Shown in pieces: positions 24,163 through 34,585 of a stretch of 64,000 nucleotides of DNA (the stretch's first letter is position 1; each line of letters opens with the position of its first letter). Below the pieces are notes generated by a model, which saw only the letters and a program-made list of their open reading frames with translations, ran no database searches and was not told the origin of the DNA. Source of the DNA: Pseudomonas helleri. GTDB lineage: Bacteria; Pseudomonadota; Gammaproteobacteria; Pseudomonadales; Pseudomonadaceae. A program made the position numbers and the translations under genes. Location: positions 62,001 to 126,000 of the forward strand of contig NZ_JYLD01000009.1 of assembly GCF_001043025.1 (NCBI RefSeq). Direction: 5' to 3'.

Positions 24163-24928
24163 ACCGCTGCCTGCTCCGCCCTCTGTCGCTGGCTCTTATC
24201 TGTAGCCTGCCCTTCAGCGCCTCTGCATCGATCACTTCAGCAACGATCATTGCCTCGTCGCTGTCGCCTCAATGCCTTGAGTACAAAGTGGTTGGCATTT
24301 GCTATTGGCTGCTGTGCACGGCGCTGGGCTGCAAGGTGAAGACGTCGACCAAGGTGCGGCATTACGTGCCAGATACGGTGATGTCGGCGTATTCCAATAC
24401 CGGGGCTAACCCGTGGGTTGAGATGTCGCCTTTGGGAACGCCGACTCCGTTGTCTCAGGCGGGCAATGACGCTACGACCAATCATATTGCCGAGAACGCG
24501 GCACTTAAGTTCAAAGAGGCGGATGTAATCGGGCACCCGGGCGGTGCTGTATTCAGTGAGTTCGCCAGTGCGTCGGGGTATGCTTGCCAAGGCGCGACGG
24601 CGCCGTGGATGCCGTATTACTTGAGCACGCTTGATCCTATTACCTGGCGGTACGGTATCCCTGAGGCGGTTTATCCAGAAGCTCGGGCAAGTCCATGTCT
24701 ATTTGCCCATGCAAGCTTCTGCGCGCGACGGCTATTGGCATGCAGGTGAGCTTACTGAGGGCGATGCCACTACCGGCAACGCCGACGCTCAGTCAATCGT
24801 GTGCCGTATTCCCGCATTCAACACCACAGGTTCAGGCCGAGGACGGTGGTTACGCCTGGGCGCTCTGGCGTCCATACGCCTGCTGTCAGCGGCGTGGCCA
24901 AACCTTCCTGGGGAGTACGGACTTTTAA
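24159..24928 (+). pseudogene. TIGR03756-type conjugation protein gene (TraU-like), frameshifted and internally deleted
   Basis: The N-terminal part is good: a signal peptide, then ATIIASSLSPQCLEYKVVGI with paired cysteines, through GYACQGATAPWMPYYLSTLD. After YPEA at about 24680 homology moves to the +1 frame (GQVHVYLPMQASARDGYWHA), and some fifty residues expected in between are missing. From about 24830 the end is in the third frame (EDGGYAWALWRPYACCQRRG). So at least two frame changes and one deletion. Start overlaps the TIGR03757 stop, as in intact elements. Confidence 0.85.
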
Positions 24929-24962
24929 TGAGCATCCAGACCAACAGCGATCGGAGCATGTC

Positions 24963-25283
24963 ATGAAAATCACTCCCTGGTTGATCGGAACCCTTTACAG
25001 CCTCTGCAGCGCGACAGCCTGGTGTGCTGACCCTATCAACGCTTTGTCCTCTGGCAGCGTGATCGGGGATGAGGTGCTTTACAGCATCGGAGGTGGCAGC
25101 GCGGTCGCTATGGGCAGTGCTGGCAACATGCAGAGCATTCAGGTGGGTGGCGGCTGGAACAACAATCTGGTCTGCGGAAACATGAGCATGACCAACACCC
25201 TCGAAAACCAGTTGAACGGGGCCTCAACCCTCTTCGCCCTCATGATCACGCGCGGCTGTATAAAAAATTATGATTGGGGTTGA
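24963..25283 (+). pseudogene. PFL_4711 (TIGR03755)-type conjugation protein, 3' truncated
   Basis: The first 85-90 residues match the family: signal peptide, then DEVLYSIGGGSAVAMGSAGN, VGGGWNNNLVCGNMSMTNTL and ENQLNGAST. The following 17 residues (LFALMITRGCIKNYDWG) and stop do not fit; the family protein normally continues for several hundred residues. So the element breaks off near 25230. The 300 bases from there to the tRNA-Lys terminator hold no gene I can support. Confidence 0.8.
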
Positions 25284-25546
25284 GGCAATGTCATGGCCAG
25301 TAGGAGCTCGGCTCAAAATACGCTCAACTAACCGCAGCACTATTGATATACGAACATTCCTACCTAGCAATGAACGTCGTCCGAAAGACACTTCGTATTT
25401 TGATCAAATGGCACCGCCAGTGGGCTACTGCAGATTGACATCACCCGGGCGCGAAACTACTGTTCGCCCTAAGACGGCTGCATGTCAGCAAGTGCATGGT
25501 GAACTTTTTGCCTTTCAGTCTGCGCGTCCCACCGAATTTCAGGCAC

Positions 25547-25581
25547 AAAAAAGCCGGTAGACCCTGAGGTGCGTACCGGCT
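25547..25581 (-). terminator. Terminator of tRNA-Lys
   Basis: Minus-strand stem AGCCGGTA / TACCGGCT with a fourteen-base loop followed by a run of six T, 17 bases after the tRNA 3' end. Confidence 0.85.
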
Positions 25582-25597
25582 GTTTTGATGTTGCATA

Positions 25598-25673
25598 TGG
25601 TGGGTCGTGTGGGATTCGAACCTACGACCAATTGGTTAAAAGCCAACTGCTCTACCAACTGAGCTAACGACCC
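25598..25673 (-). tRNA. tRNA-Lys (anticodon TTT)
   Basis: 76 bases with encoded CCA. Acceptor stem GGGTCGT/ACGACCC, D-loop AGCTCAGTTGGTAGAGC, anticodon loop CTTTTAA, T-loop GGTTCGAATCC. It lies upstream of queC on the same strand direction, as in P. aeruginosa, where this tRNA-Lys is a known insertion site of PAPI-1/pKLC102-type elements. The 3' end faces the conjugative-element remnant, the orientation expected for integration into the tRNA end. Confidence 0.98.
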
Positions 25674-25747
25674 GCTTCGTTGTGGTGCGTATAATACTGA
25701 TTTTTAACGAGAATTCAACACCTTGTTAAAAATAAATGTGAAATAAA

Positions 25748-26440
25748 TCAAAAGTAACGTGTTGGGTCCGAAACGCCGGCCGCTTGAAAGCCTTCTGCAC
25801 GCAGGCGGCAGCTGTCGCATTTGCCGCAGGCTTGGCCTTGGGCGTCGGCCTGGTAGCAGGATACGGTGAGTGAGTAATCCACGCCGAGCCTGATTCCCGC
25901 CTGGACGATCTGCGCCTTGCTCATGTTTTGCAGTGGCGCTTTGATGCTAAAGCCCTGCCCCTCAACACCGGCTTTGGTCGCCAGGTTGGCCATGGCTTCG
26001 AAGGCTTCTACGAACTCCGGACGGCAGTCCGGGTAGCCGGAATAGTCCACCGCATTGACGCCAATGAAGATGTCCCGCGCTTGCAGCACTTCTGCCCAGC
26101 CCAAGGCCAATGACAGGAATACGGTGTTACGAGCCGGCACGTAGGTTACCGGGATGCCTTCGCTGGGTGCTTCGGGTACATCAATGGAGCTGTCGGTCAG
26201 GGCTGAGCCGCCAATACCGTCCAGGTTCAAGCCAATGACTTTGTGCTCAACCGCGCCCAGGTCGCGAGCAACACGTGCTGCAGCGTCGAGCTCGGCGCGA
26301 TGGCGCTGGCCGTAATCAAAGCTCATGGTGTAGCAGCGATAACCTTCAGCGCGAGCCATGGCCACCACGGTGGCCGAGTCGAGGCCGCCGGACAGCAAAA
26401 TTACCGCTCTTTTTTCAGTGACAGCAGTGTGTTCAGTCAT
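25748..26440 (-). CDS. queC: 7-cyano-7-deazaguanine synthase QueC
   Basis: 230 residues from the ATG at 26440. The ATP pyrophosphatase PP-loop is [13 protein letters not shown] near the N-terminus, and the four zinc cysteines are in [18 protein letters not shown] at the C-terminus. The enzyme turns 7-carboxy-7-deazaguanine into preQ0 with ATP and ammonia, on the way to queuosine in tRNA. An in-frame ATG seven codons earlier (26461) is possible but would overlap queE more. It starts immediately after queE, and the two act in successive steps. Confidence 0.95.
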   Translation of the reverse strand: MTEHTAVTEKRAVILLSGGLDSATVVAMARAEGYRCYTMSFDYGQRHRAELDAAARVARDLGAVEHKVIGLNLDGIGGSALTDSSIDVPEAPSEGIPVTYVPARNTVFLSLALGWAEVLQARDIFIGVNAVDYSGYPDCRPEFVEAFEAMANLATKAGVEGQGFSIKAPLQNMSKAQIVQAGIRLGVDYSLTVSCYQADAQGQACGKCDSCRLRAEGFQAAGVSDPTRYF

Positions 26441-26441
26441 T

Positions 26442-27089
26442 TCAGCGCCCCGGCTCGTCATTCCAAAGATATTTGTGCAGTTGCATTTGCAAACGTACAG
26501 GCAAGTTGTCCGCGACAATCCAGTCGGCCAGGTCACGGGCCGCCAGATCGTGATGGCTCGGCGAAAACAGCACTTCACCGGCGCGTCGCTCCAAACCGTA
26601 TTCAATCAGCTTGGACACTGCCCAGTCGTAGTCCTCGCGCGAGCAGATCACGAACTTGACCTGATCGTGCGGCGTCAACAACGCAATGTTTTCGTAGAGG
26701 TTGCGATGGGACTCTTTGGAGCCAGGGGTTTTCAGGTCGAGCACACGACTGACGCGTGGGTCGACAGCCGAAATATCCAGCGCACCACTGGTCTCGATCG
26801 AGACGTCGTAACCCGCGTCGCAAAGCTGCTTAAGCAATGGAATGGCATTAGGCTGCGCCAAGGGCTCGCCACCCGTCACACACACGTAGCGCGGACGAAA
26901 ATCGGCCACTTGCTCAAGAATGCTGTCGAGGGAGCGCACGGTGCCGCCACTGAAGGCGTAGGCACTGTCGCAATACTGGCAGCGCAATGGGCAGCCCGTT
27001 AGACGTACAAAAACGGTGGGCAGGCCAGCCGTTCGCGTTTCACCCTGCAAAGAGTAAAAAACTTCGGTAATTCTCAATGTGTCTTGCAT
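26442..27089 (-). CDS. queE: 7-carboxy-7-deazaguanine synthase QueE
   Basis: 215 residues from the ATG at 27089; a GTG at 27098 is an alternative that adds three residues. Radical SAM enzyme with the cluster motif [17 protein letters not shown] (CxxxCxxC) and the [10 protein letters not shown] segment that binds S-adenosylmethionine. It makes 7-carboxy-7-deazaguanine from 6-carboxytetrahydropterin, the step before QueC. The gene follows the tol-pal operon terminator and shares a unit with queC. Confidence 0.95.
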   Translation of the reverse strand: MQDTLRITEVFYSLQGETRTAGLPTVFVRLTGCPLRCQYCDSAYAFSGGTVRSLDSILEQVADFRPRYVCVTGGEPLAQPNAIPLLKQLCDAGYDVSIETSGALDISAVDPRVSRVLDLKTPGSKESHRNLYENIALLTPHDQVKFVICSREDYDWAVSKLIEYGLERRAGEVLFSPSHHDLAARDLADWIVADNLPVRLQMQLHKYLWNDEPGR

Positions 27090-27203
27090 ATCCGCCACGG
27101 GCGTAACAGCTAAACAGGCTGTCCGCCTCCGTCAGGCACTCTAAAGAATCTGCACTCGCAGGACTCAGAAGAGCGTATTTCATAAAAGGGCGTGGATTCT
27201 AAC

Positions 27204-27230
27204 GAAAAAACCCGCGACAAGCGCGGGTTT
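27204..27230 (-). terminator. Terminator at the end of the tol-pal operon
   Basis: CCCGCG-ACAAG-CGCGGG stem; on the minus strand it follows the cpoB stop by 23 bases and ends in six T (27205-27210). Confidence 0.88.
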
Positions 27231-27252
27231 CTCGATGAAAGCTTCGTATGGC

Positions 27253-28065
27253 TTACATGCGCTGCAAATCGCGCTGGGCCAACTGTGCCGCCGACGTGCC
27301 AGGATACTGTGCAACAACCTGTTGCAAGATGCCTTTTACTTTGTCGGTATGGCCCAGACGGCGCTCTACGTCAGCCAGCTTGTAGAGCGAATCCGGCACT
27401 TTGGCGTGCTTGGGATATAGCTGGCTCACTTTGGCGAAGGCCTGACCAGCACCTTGCAGGTCGCCTTTGGCCAAGCTCACTTCACCCAACCAGTACTGAG
27501 CATTGCCCGCGTATTGGCTGTTTGGGTATTTGCGCAGAAAGGCCGCAAAGGCCTGACTGGCTTTGTCGAAATCCTTGGCTTTGATCAAGTCGAAAGCAGC
27601 ATCGTAGTAGAGCTTTTCTTTCGCTGGATCACCCGGTTCCGAGCTGGCAGCAGCCTGAGGTGCAGGCGCTGCAGTATTACCGGCGGCAGCAGCACCACCG
27701 GCAGCAGAATTATCAGGTGCGGCAGCTGCAGGAGCGCCCGTACCAATACGCCGATCAAGTTCCTGGTATCGCTCCAGGCTTTCTTGCTTCATGCGTGAAA
27801 TATCATTTTGCAAAACTTCGATCACACCCTGTTGGCGTGAGATCTGATCCTGCATTTGCTGCAGTTGGTTGAACAGCTCGCCCTGTGCCGAGACAGGGGT
27901 CGAAACCCCTCCCCCGGCATAGGCGCCGCTCGCACCATAACCCGGTGATGGATAACTCCCCCCGCTATTGCCAGAGTTGTCATCGACCACAGGAACCGCA
28001 GCCCATGCCGCTAGCGGCATGAGGCTGAGAGTCAGAATAGTTACAGCACGGCGGCACGTTCGCAT
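27253..28065 (-). CDS. cpoB: Tol-Pal system protein CpoB (YbgF)
   Basis: 270 residues: signal peptide (AVTILTLSLMPLAAWAAVP), a glycine/serine-rich stretch, a coiled coil (about 60-100, LFNQLQQMQDQISRQQGVIE) that makes the trimer, an alanine-rich linker, and a C-terminal TPR domain with the motif YWLGEVSLAKGD and GxSxxAQ-like end. CpoB is periplasmic and couples outer-membrane constriction by Tol-Pal with septal peptidoglycan synthesis (PBP1B) in enterobacteria. It starts six bases after the pal stop and ends the operon. Confidence 0.93.
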   Translation of the reverse strand: MRTCRRAVTILTLSLMPLAAWAAVPVVDDNSGNSGGSYPSPGYGASGAYAGGGVSTPVSAQGELFNQLQQMQDQISRQQGVIEVLQNDISRMKQESLERYQELDRRIGTGAPAAAAPDNSAAGGAAAAGNTAAPAPQAAASSEPGDPAKEKLYYDAAFDLIKAKDFDKASQAFAAFLRKYPNSQYAGNAQYWLGEVSLAKGDLQGAGQAFAKVSQLYPKHAKVPDSLYKLADVERRLGHTDKVKGILQQVVAQYPGTSAAQLAQRDLQRM

Positions 28066-28071
28066 GACGAA

Positions 28072-28572
28072 TTACTTACGCAGTTCGACGCGACGGTTCT
28101 GAGCCCACGACTGTTCGTCGTTGCCAGTAGCAACTGGACGCTCTTTACCGTAGGACACCAGTTCCAGTTGTGCTGGAGAAACACCTTGCAGTACCAGGTA
28201 GCGTTGAACGGCTTTCGCACGACGCTCGCCCAGTGCCATGTTGTACTCACGAGTACCACGGGCGTCAGTGTTACCTTCCAGAACGACGCGAGCGCCGCTA
28301 GCTTTCAGGTCTTTAGCGTGAACGTCCAGAGCGCGCATTGCTTCTGGTTTCAGGTCCGAAGAATCATATTCGAAGTAGAAAACAGTAATGGCACGCAGAG
28401 CAGCTTCTTCGCTCAGGGAGCCATCAACAGCGCCTGTGTTTGCGCCGTAACCAGCGTTTGGATCAACAGCAGCGCCTTCACCGGCATTGTCGCCGCCTTT
28501 GGACGAGCAACCTACAGCTACAGCCATGGCCAGTGCCAGCGCAGCGAATTTACCAAACTTCAGCATTTCCAT
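28072..28572 (-). CDS. pal: Peptidoglycan-associated lipoprotein Pal (OprL)
   Basis: 166 residues from the ATG at 28572, preceded by AGGAG at seven bases. Lipoprotein signal [16 protein letters not shown] with the acylated cysteine at residue 19. The C-terminal OmpA-like domain binds diaminopimelate: [39 protein letters not shown] (NTDxRGTxEYN), and [20 protein letters not shown]. It anchors the outer membrane to peptidoglycan and works with TolB. Confidence 0.96.
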   Translation of the reverse strand: MEMLKFGKFAALALAMAVAVGCSSKGGDNAGEGAAVDPNAGYGANTGAVDGSLSEEAALRAITVFYFEYDSSDLKPEAMRALDVHAKDLKASGARVVLEGNTDARGTREYNMALGERRAKAVQRYLVLQGVSPAQLELVSYGKERPVATGNDEQSWAQNRRVELRK

Positions 28573-28627
28573 CGTAAAACTCCTAATGAACCCCAAGTGT
28601 TATGTGCAACTTGAATCTATCACCACG

Positions 28628-29929
28628 TCAGTTCAGGTAAGGGGACCAGGAAGGTTCTCTGACTTCGCCTTGAGCGGTAGGAAGAGGGAGCCTTACGCGT
28701 CCATTGATGGACACGAGCATCAAGACTCCCCGGCCCTGCTGGCGGGTGGCGTAGATTACCATGGTGCCGTTGGGCGCAACAGTAGCTGACTCATCAAGGT
28801 TAGTATCTGTGAGGATTTTTACACTTCCTCTTTCCAAATCTTGAGCCGCAACACGGAAATTGGTAAATCCGTCCTGACGGTGAATCATGACCAAGGTCTT
28901 TTCATCCGCCGACAGCTTAGGGTTGGCGTTGTAGTTACCGATAAAGGTCACGCGCTGCGCTGCACCACTACCGATCGTGGTTTTGTAGACTTGTGGCTTA
29001 CCGCCACGGTCAGACGTGAAGTAAATGGTCGAACCATCCTTGCCCCAGAACGGCTCGGTGTTGATACCAGGACCGTTGGTCACGCGGGTGATCTGGCGCG
29101 AGGCCATGTTCATCACGTAGATGTCCGGGTTGCCGTCTTTAGACAGTACAAACGCCAACTTCGAACCATCCGGCGACCAGGCTGGCGCACCGTTCAGGCC
29201 TTCAAAGTTGGTGACTTGCTCACGATGGCCGGTATCGATGTTCTGAACGAAGATGCGCGGACGCTTCTGCTCGAACGACACATAAGCGATGCGCTTGCCA
29301 TCCGGTGCAAAGCGTGGCGACAGGATCGGCTCGCGCGATTGCAGCAGGGTCACCGCACGCGCGCCATCGTAGTCGGAGCGCTGCAGGGTGTAGCGGGTGT
29401 TGTTGACACTGGCGCGCTCAGCCGTCACGTAGAGCAGACGGGTCGAAAATGCACCTCTGATGCCGGTCAGTTTTTCAAACGACTGGTCAGAAATGTAGTG
29501 CGCCATGTCGCGCAGTTGCTCAGTGGTGCCCGACACGCTGCCGGTCAACACCGGTTGCTCGGTCGACACGTTGAACAAGGCATATTGCACCTGCAGGCGA
29601 CCGCCCGCTGGCACGATATTACCGACCATCACGTACTGTGCGCCCAGCGCCTTCCAGTCACGGAAGATGACTTCGCTGGCCTGGGTCGGCTGGCTGATCA
29701 TGTTCTGCTTTGGAATCGGTGAGTAGTAACCCGAGTTACGCAGGTCGTTACCCACAATTTCAGCGATGTCGTCAGGCAGGACGGTACCGCCCTGCCAGCC
29801 GAACGGCACGACTGCAATAGGTGTTGCCCGGTCGCTACCGCTGGTAACCAGGATGTTCTTTTCTTCAGCTACAGCCATCCCTGCCATGCAGCAGACGATG
29901 ACGAGCAGTCCTCGAAAAAATTTAATCAC
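28628..29929 (-). CDS. tolB: Tol-Pal periplasmic protein TolB
   Basis: 433 residues: a signal peptide ending at about residue 21 (AGMAVAEE), a two-lobed N-terminal domain (about 25-160) and a six-bladed beta-propeller with repeated PD40 motifs such as [17 protein letters not shown] and [20 protein letters not shown]. TolB links TolA in the inner membrane to Pal in the outer membrane. The start overlaps the tolA stop by four bases, so both are translated in one go. Confidence 0.96.
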   Translation of the reverse strand: MIKFFRGLLVIVCCMAGMAVAEEKNILVTSGSDRATPIAVVPFGWQGGTVLPDDIAEIVGNDLRNSGYYSPIPKQNMISQPTQASEVIFRDWKALGAQYVMVGNIVPAGGRLQVQYALFNVSTEQPVLTGSVSGTTEQLRDMAHYISDQSFEKLTGIRGAFSTRLLYVTAERASVNNTRYTLQRSDYDGARAVTLLQSREPILSPRFAPDGKRIAYVSFEQKRPRIFVQNIDTGHREQVTNFEGLNGAPAWSPDGSKLAFVLSKDGNPDIYVMNMASRQITRVTNGPGINTEPFWGKDGSTIYFTSDRGGKPQVYKTTIGSGAAQRVTFIGNYNANPKLSADEKTLVMIHRQDGFTNFRVAAQDLERGSVKILTDTNLDESATVAPNGTMVIYATRQQGRGVLMLVSINGRVRLPLPTAQGEVREPSWSPYLN

Positions 29930-31041
29930 AAGGCTAGATCCTCAGGTGTGAATGTCATCTTGAATGATCGGTAAGGATTAAAATCGCTAGGCTTCAAGCT
30001 TTGCATTTCCGTTAAACGGCCAATGTTTTTGACCGCTGCCACAGCCGAACTGTCAAACGGACCATCACCACTGGACTTGGCAACCGTCACCGACGTTACC
30101 GTGCCATCTGGCAACATGCCAATTTGCAGCACAACCTTCATGTTCTTACGGGCCGAAGGTGGACGCGCCCAACCTTCTGCAGCGCGAGAGCGAATCAGGT
30201 CATCAAAGTTACCGGCGACCTCATCACCCTGCTCGTCTGCCAACGCCTGCTGGCGTTGCGGCGTATCAGAAAGCAAATCCGCCAAGGCCTGGGCCTTTTT
30301 CTCTTCGGCAGATTTACGCGCTGCTTCTACAGCCTTTTTCTTGGCCGCTTCAGCAGTGGCTTTCTTCTTGGCATCTTCAGCAGCTTTCTTCTTCGCGTCG
30401 TCTGCGGCAGCCTTTTTCTTGGCGTCCTCAGCCGCTTTTTTCTTGGCATCCTCAGCGGCTTTCTTCTTCGCGTCTTCAGCGGCCTGTTTCTTGGCCTCTT
30501 CTTCAGCGGCTTTTTTAGCCTCGTCGTCTGCTTTCTTTTTAGCGATATCAGCCAGCTTTTTCTCTTCAGCCTTTTTAGCGTCCGCTGCCTTTTTGGCATC
30601 GTCGGCTTTCTTCGCGTCATCGGCCTTCTTGGCTTCGTCGGCTTTTTTAGCCTCGTCCGCCTTCTTCGCTTCGTCCGCTTTTTTGGCTTCGTCTGCTTTC
30701 TTCGCTTCAGCTGCCTTCTCGGCAACCTCTTGTTTCTTTTGTTCCGCGGCTTTTACAGCTTCCTGTTCAACCTTCTTCTGCTCCATCTGTTCGACTTCAG
30801 TCTGACGCGCAGCCGATTTTTTTGCCTCACCCGCAATCTTCTGATTGGTTTGAGTCGTCGCCTGACTTTTTGACTTCAGTTGATACAAAGTAGCTTGAAC
30901 AATGGGTTTTGCGGGCGGCAATTCTGGCGTCATGGCAAAGCTGGCGAACAGCATGCCGAAAATCAGGACGTGCAGCCCTACAGCCCAGACGGTAGGCCAA
31001 AAATAATTTTCAGAGGCGGACGGCTCCCGCTGGTCGCGCAT
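29926..31041 (-). CDS. tolA: Tol-Pal inner membrane protein TolA
   Basis: 371 residues in three parts: a single membrane helix near the N-terminus ([18 protein letters not shown]), a long lysine/alanine/glutamate/aspartate-rich helical rod (about 60-270, with tandem KADEA and KKAAED repeats) that spans the periplasm, and the C-terminal domain (about 280-371) that contacts TolB and Pal. The low-complexity rod produces long open frames on the opposite strand, which are not genes. Overlaps tolR by one base and tolB by four. Confidence 0.96.
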   Translation of the reverse strand: MRDQREPSASENYFWPTVWAVGLHVLIFGMLFASFAMTPELPPAKPIVQATLYQLKSKSQATTQTNQKIAGEAKKSAARQTEVEQMEQKKVEQEAVKAAEQKKQEVAEKAAEAKKADEAKKADEAKKADEAKKADEAKKADDAKKADDAKKAADAKKAEEKKLADIAKKKADDEAKKAAEEEAKKQAAEDAKKKAAEDAKKKAAEDAKKKAAADDAKKKAAEDAKKKATAEAAKKKAVEAARKSAEEKKAQALADLLSDTPQRQQALADEQGDEVAGNFDDLIRSRAAEGWARPPSARKNMKVVLQIGMLPDGTVTSVTVAKSSGDGPFDSSAVAAVKNIGRLTEMQSLKPSDFNPYRSFKMTFTPEDLAL

Positions 31042-31502
31042 CAGGGAGCCTCGGTAATCAAGCCAACGTTACCGACCCCAGCTTTTTGCAGGCCACCCAT
31101 GGCACCCATTACAGCGCCGTAATCCACGGTTTTGTCACCGCGAATAAAGACTTGGGTCTGCTTGCCGCCCTCGTTGCCCGCGCGAATGATCTTGGTCACC
31201 GCGTCAGTCATCTGAGGCAAGGTCATCGCCTTGTCCATTTGTTTATCGGTGTCAACTTCACTGCCAAGGTTCCAGTAATAGGTCTTGTCAGCCTTGATCG
31301 AAATTGTCAGAACCTGAGTGTTGTTGTCTTGCGGCAAGGCCTCGCTGGAGACCTTAGGCAAATCAACTTTCACACCCTGGTTGAGCATCGGTGCGGTCAC
31401 CATGAAAATCACCAGCAGCACCAGCATCACGTCGATGTATGGCACTACGTTCATTTCGGCAACCGGCTTGCGCTTCTTGCGAGCTCGAGCGATTAAAGCC
31501 AT
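31041..31502 (-). CDS. tolR: Tol-Pal inner membrane protein TolR
   Basis: 153 residues, ExbD/TolR family. One membrane helix, VVPYIDVMLVLLVIFMVTAP, carries the conserved aspartate used by the proton-driven motor with TolQ. The periplasmic domain follows. The basic N-terminus RARKKRKPVAEMN fits inside-positive topology. Lies between tolQ (14 bases) and tolA (one-base overlap). Confidence 0.96.
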   Translation of the reverse strand: MALIARARKKRKPVAEMNVVPYIDVMLVLLVIFMVTAPMLNQGVKVDLPKVSSEALPQDNNTQVLTISIKADKTYYWNLGSEVDTDKQMDKAMTLPQMTDAVTKIIRAGNEGGKQTQVFIRGDKTVDYGAVMGAMGGLQKAGVGNVGLITEAP

Positions 31503-31516
31503 TGGGAATTACCTGC

Positions 31517-32212
31517 TTATTCTTCGCTGGTGTGCACTTTACGGTGCAGGATCGCCTGGAATTCATCGGCGAAGGTGTAGTAGCGGCTGATCAGCGTTTC
31601 GCTACGTGCAGCAAAGCGGTTGTAAGCAATAACAGCCGGGATGGCAGCAAACAGACCAATCGCGGTTGCAACCAATGCTTCAGCAATACCCGGTGCAACG
31701 GTCGCCAGGGTCGCTTGCTGGGCAGTCGCCAGACCACGGAAGGAGTTCATGATGCCCCACACGGTACCGAACAGACCGATGTACGGGCTGACCGAACCAA
31801 CGGTTGCCAGAAATGGCAGGCTTTGCTCCAGTTTTTCTTCTTCGCGCGAAATCGCTACACGCATGGCACGCGCAACGCCTTCCATGACGGCTTCCGGGTC
31901 AACGCCCGGCTGTTGACGCAAACGCGAGAACTCTTTGAAACCGGCGCGGAAGATTTGTTCAACGCCAGAATCAGGGTCCGGGTTGCTGCCCGCCTGACGA
32001 TACAGTTTTGACAAATCGATGCCCGACCAGAAACGCTCCTCAAAGCTGTCCAGGGCACGTCGACCGGCACGCAGCATGGTGCTGCGCTGAAAAATCATAA
32101 TCCACGAGGTAACCGATGCAGCCAGCAAGGTCAACATTACCAACTGCACCACAATGCTGGCATTGCTGACCAAACTCCACATGGAGGAATGGTCGACGAC
32201 GTTAGCTTCCAC
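31517..32212 (-). CDS. tolQ: Tol-Pal inner membrane protein TolQ
   Basis: 231 residues, ExbB/TolQ/MotA family with three membrane helices: one near the N-terminus ([20 protein letters not shown]), and two after the cytoplasmic loop ([20 protein letters not shown] and [19 protein letters not shown]). TolQ and TolR form the proton channel that energises TolA. The start overlaps the ybgC end by eleven bases. Confidence 0.96.
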   Translation of the reverse strand: MEANVVDHSSMWSLVSNASIVVQLVMLTLLAASVTSWIMIFQRSTMLRAGRRALDSFEERFWSGIDLSKLYRQAGSNPDPDSGVEQIFRAGFKEFSRLRQQPGVDPEAVMEGVARAMRVAISREEEKLEQSLPFLATVGSVSPYIGLFGTVWGIMNSFRGLATAQQATLATVAPGIAEALVATAIGLFAAIPAVIAYNRFAARSETLISRYYTFADEFQAILHRKVHTSEE

Positions 32213-32669
32213 GCTTTATCTCCTGCTCTAAATGTTTACCCGCGCCGCTTACGTCGGCAAAGGCCGTACGTAAAGCTTCGGGAATGGCCCGGGGTTTAAA
32301 ACTATCGGCGCGCACACAGGCCACCAAAAACTGCCCTTCACAGAGCAAGGTTGTATCCGCAGCCCGCCAGACCTGCTGCTTGAAACGCAGGCTGGCACGG
32401 TTGAGTTCTGTTACTTGAGCGCTTATCAACAGTTCGTCGTCCAGTCGCGCCGGTGCGTGGTAACGCGCCTCGCTGGAATGCACGACAAATAACAGGTTCT
32501 CGCCTGCCAGCGCGGATTGGGCAAAGCCCAGCTCCCGCAGCCTTTCGGTTCGAGCCCGCTCCATAAACTTAAGATAATTTACGTAATACACGACGCCACC
32601 CGCATCGGTGTCTTCGTAATAAACGCGACAGCGATGTGCGAACGGCTCAAGCCTGTTTTGCGCGCGCAT
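32202..32669 (-). CDS. ybgC: Tol-Pal-associated acyl-CoA thioesterase YbgC
   Basis: 155 residues, hot-dog fold. The catalytic segment [20 protein letters not shown] with the active aspartate is complete, followed by [12 protein letters not shown]. It hydrolyses short- or medium-chain acyl-CoA or acyl carrier protein thioesters and is the first gene of the tol-pal operon in gamma-proteobacteria. The operon order here is ybgC-tolQ-tolR-tolA-tolB-pal-cpoB. Confidence 0.94.
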   Translation of the reverse strand: MRAQNRLEPFAHRCRVYYEDTDAGGVVYYVNYLKFMERARTERLRELGFAQSALAGENLLFVVHSSEARYHAPARLDDELLISAQVTELNRASLRFKQQVWRAADTTLLCEGQFLVACVRADSFKPRAIPEALRTAFADVSGAGKHLEQEIKRGS

Positions 32670-32807
32670 ACTCTAGTGCTTACTCCTCAGGTTGCCAATC
32701 CGCCAAACCACTGTTTTTTACGCTTCTTAGACTTTAATACCCAAGTTTTTTAGCGCCAGCCCTTGAGACAGCAAAAAGCGCAAAAAAATCAGCTGCGGAT
32801 CGCTTAA

Positions 32808-33866
32808 TTAATCATCCACAGCGTTCAAAAAACCATCCACAGCGGGGGTTTCGCCCAGTCGTGACGGAATGTTCAGACCAAAGTGTAAATAAGCATGTCG
32901 CGTCACCACTCGACCCCGAGGCGTACGCATGATGTAGCCCTGCTGAATCAGGTACGGCTCCAGCACATCCTCAATGGTGTGACGCTCTTCGCTGATGGCG
33001 GCGGCAAGGTTATCGATACCCACCGGCCCACCATCGAACTTCTCGATCATGGTCAGCAGCAAACGCCGGTCCTGATGATCGAAACCATGCTCATCTACGT
33101 CCAGCAGATTGAGCGCCAGGTCTGCTACCGCCTTGGTGATGTGCCCCTTGGCGCGCACTTCGGCGAAATCACGCACCCGGCGCAGCAGACGATTGGCAAT
33201 ACGCGGCGTCCCCCGCGCCCGACGAGCGATTTCATAGGCGCCTTCCGGATCAAGCGGCAAACCAAAAATGCTGGCCGAACGGCTGACGATCGTTGCCAGG
33301 TCATCCGTACTATAGAACTCTAGCCGCTGAACAATCCCGAAACGATCGCGCAATGGGTTGGTCAGCATCCCGGCACGGGTCGTCGCGCCCACCAGGGTAA
33401 AGGGCGGCAAATCCAGTTTGATCGAGCGCGCAGCCGGCCCTTCACCGATCATGATGTCGAGCTGGAAGTCTTCCATGGCCGGGTACAAGACCTCTTCCAC
33501 AATCGGCGAGAGTCGATGAATTTCATCGATAAACAGCACGTCGTGGGGCTCAAGGTTGGTCAGCAATGCAGCAAGATCACCGGGCCGTTCAAGCACAGGG
33601 CCCGAGGTGCTCTTGATCGACACGCCCATTTCCTGGGCAATGATGTTGGCCAACGTGGTTTTGCCCAAACCGGGCGGGCCAAAGATCAGCGTGTGGTCCA
33701 GCGATTCTGCGCGCCCGCGAGCCGCTTGAATAAACAGCTCCATCTGCTCACGCACAGCTGGCTGACCAATGTAATCCCCCAGGCTCAAAGGGCGGATCGC
33801 ACGATCCTGCACGTCTTCCCGGTCGCGCCCACTCGAGGCGGTTATCAAACGATCAGCTTCAATCAC
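32808..33866 (-). CDS. ruvB: Holliday junction branch-migration helicase RuvB
   Basis: 352 residues starting with GTG at 33866. AAA+ motor with Walker [16 protein letters not shown], Walker [12 protein letters not shown], sensor 1 (LVGATTRAG) and the arginine finger in DRFGIVQRL; the C-terminal winged helix ends near [14 protein letters not shown]. Drives branch migration with RuvA. Its start codon abuts the ruvA stop. Confidence 0.97.
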   Translation of the reverse strand: MIEADRLITASSGRDREDVQDRAIRPLSLGDYIGQPAVREQMELFIQAARGRAESLDHTLIFGPPGLGKTTLANIIAQEMGVSIKSTSGPVLERPGDLAALLTNLEPHDVLFIDEIHRLSPIVEEVLYPAMEDFQLDIMIGEGPAARSIKLDLPPFTLVGATTRAGMLTNPLRDRFGIVQRLEFYSTDDLATIVSRSASIFGLPLDPEGAYEIARRARGTPRIANRLLRRVRDFAEVRAKGHITKAVADLALNLLDVDEHGFDHQDRRLLLTMIEKFDGGPVGIDNLAAAISEERHTIEDVLEPYLIQQGYIMRTPRGRVVTRHAYLHFGLNIPSRLGETPAVDGFLNAVDD

Positions 33867-34475
33867 TTAAATCATTCCCTTAAGGGCACGGCGAATCATG
33901 TCTTCACTGCTCAACGTTTTGTCTTTGATGGCCGACACCGCCTTGCTCGCCTCCTGAGGTTTATACCCCAACGAGATCAAGGCGCTGACCGCATCACTCT
34001 CGGCACTGGCCACCGGTACCGGTGCATCCGGCTGGTTAGGCACCAACGCAAACATGCTCGGCACTTGCTCCCAGGCCTTAAAGCGATCCTTGAGTTCAAC
34101 CAGTAACCGTTCGGCTGTTTTTTTGCCGACTCCCGGCACCTTGGTCAAGGCCGAGGTGTCCTGAGCCTGCACGCAACGCACCAGCTCATCAACCTCCAAA
34201 CTGGACATCAAGGCCAGCGCGAGCTTGGGACCGACGCCATTCAGGCGGATCAGCTCACGAAAGAAGTCACGCTCACGCTTACCACTGAAACCATAGAGCA
34301 ACTGCGCATCTTCGCGAACCACCAAGTGCGTGTGCAGGGTCAGCGGCTCACCAATTGAAGGCAAACGATACAGCGTGGTCATGGGCACTTCGACCTCATA
34401 GCCCAAGCCGTTTACATCGAGAATCAAGTGCGGCGGCTGTTTTTCAGCCAGAGTGCCACGCAAGCGTCCAATCAC
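33867..34475 (-). CDS. ruvA: Holliday junction DNA-binding protein RuvA
   Basis: 202 residues from the GTG at 34475 ([20 protein letters not shown]), preceded by AAGGA at suitable distance; the frame is open to 34523 but RuvA proteins start here. Domain I is an OB fold, domain II has helix-hairpin-helix motifs ([14 protein letters not shown] and [16 protein letters not shown]), domain III (from about 155) contacts RuvB. Confidence 0.96.
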   Translation of the reverse strand: MIGRLRGTLAEKQPPHLILDVNGLGYEVEVPMTTLYRLPSIGEPLTLHTHLVVREDAQLLYGFSGKRERDFFRELIRLNGVGPKLALALMSSLEVDELVRCVQAQDTSALTKVPGVGKKTAERLLVELKDRFKAWEQVPSMFALVPNQPDAPVPVASAESDAVSALISLGYKPQEASKAVSAIKDKTLSSEDMIRRALKGMI

Positions 34476-34585
34476 GTTCAGATCCTTTTCTCTGGCCAGA
34501 TCAATGGCTGACAAGTAGAACAACAGAGCCGCATCATTGCAGGTGCAGCCCTGTTAGCAAGTTTAATCAGGCTAAAAGGCCCTTT

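Larger units (their letters stand above)
17013..25283 (+). mobile_element. Remnant of an integrative conjugative element (PFL_47xx/TIGR0375x transfer type)
   Basis: Two blocks of type-G (GI-type) conjugation genes, both on the plus strand and in the order usual for these elements: a TraC-like ATPase at the left, then TIGR03757, TIGR03756 and PFL_4711-type genes at the right. Every recognisable transfer gene is broken. Between them are cargo genes (18368-23460). There is no integrase, relaxase or replication gene in the window, so the element cannot move by itself. Its right end lies about 315 bases from the 3' end of tRNA-Lys, the known target of PAPI-1/pKLC102-type elements. No second attachment copy was found. 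Confidence 0.8.

Noticed and set aside
25270..25560. A 96-codon frame near the element end
   Set aside because: Composition is not protein-like, it overlaps the truncated PFL_4711 gene and runs into the tRNA terminator.
30023..30873. Long plus-strand frames of serine/alanine/phenylalanine repeats
   Set aside because: They are the opposite strand of the lysine/alanine-rich rod of TolA and have no ribosome site.
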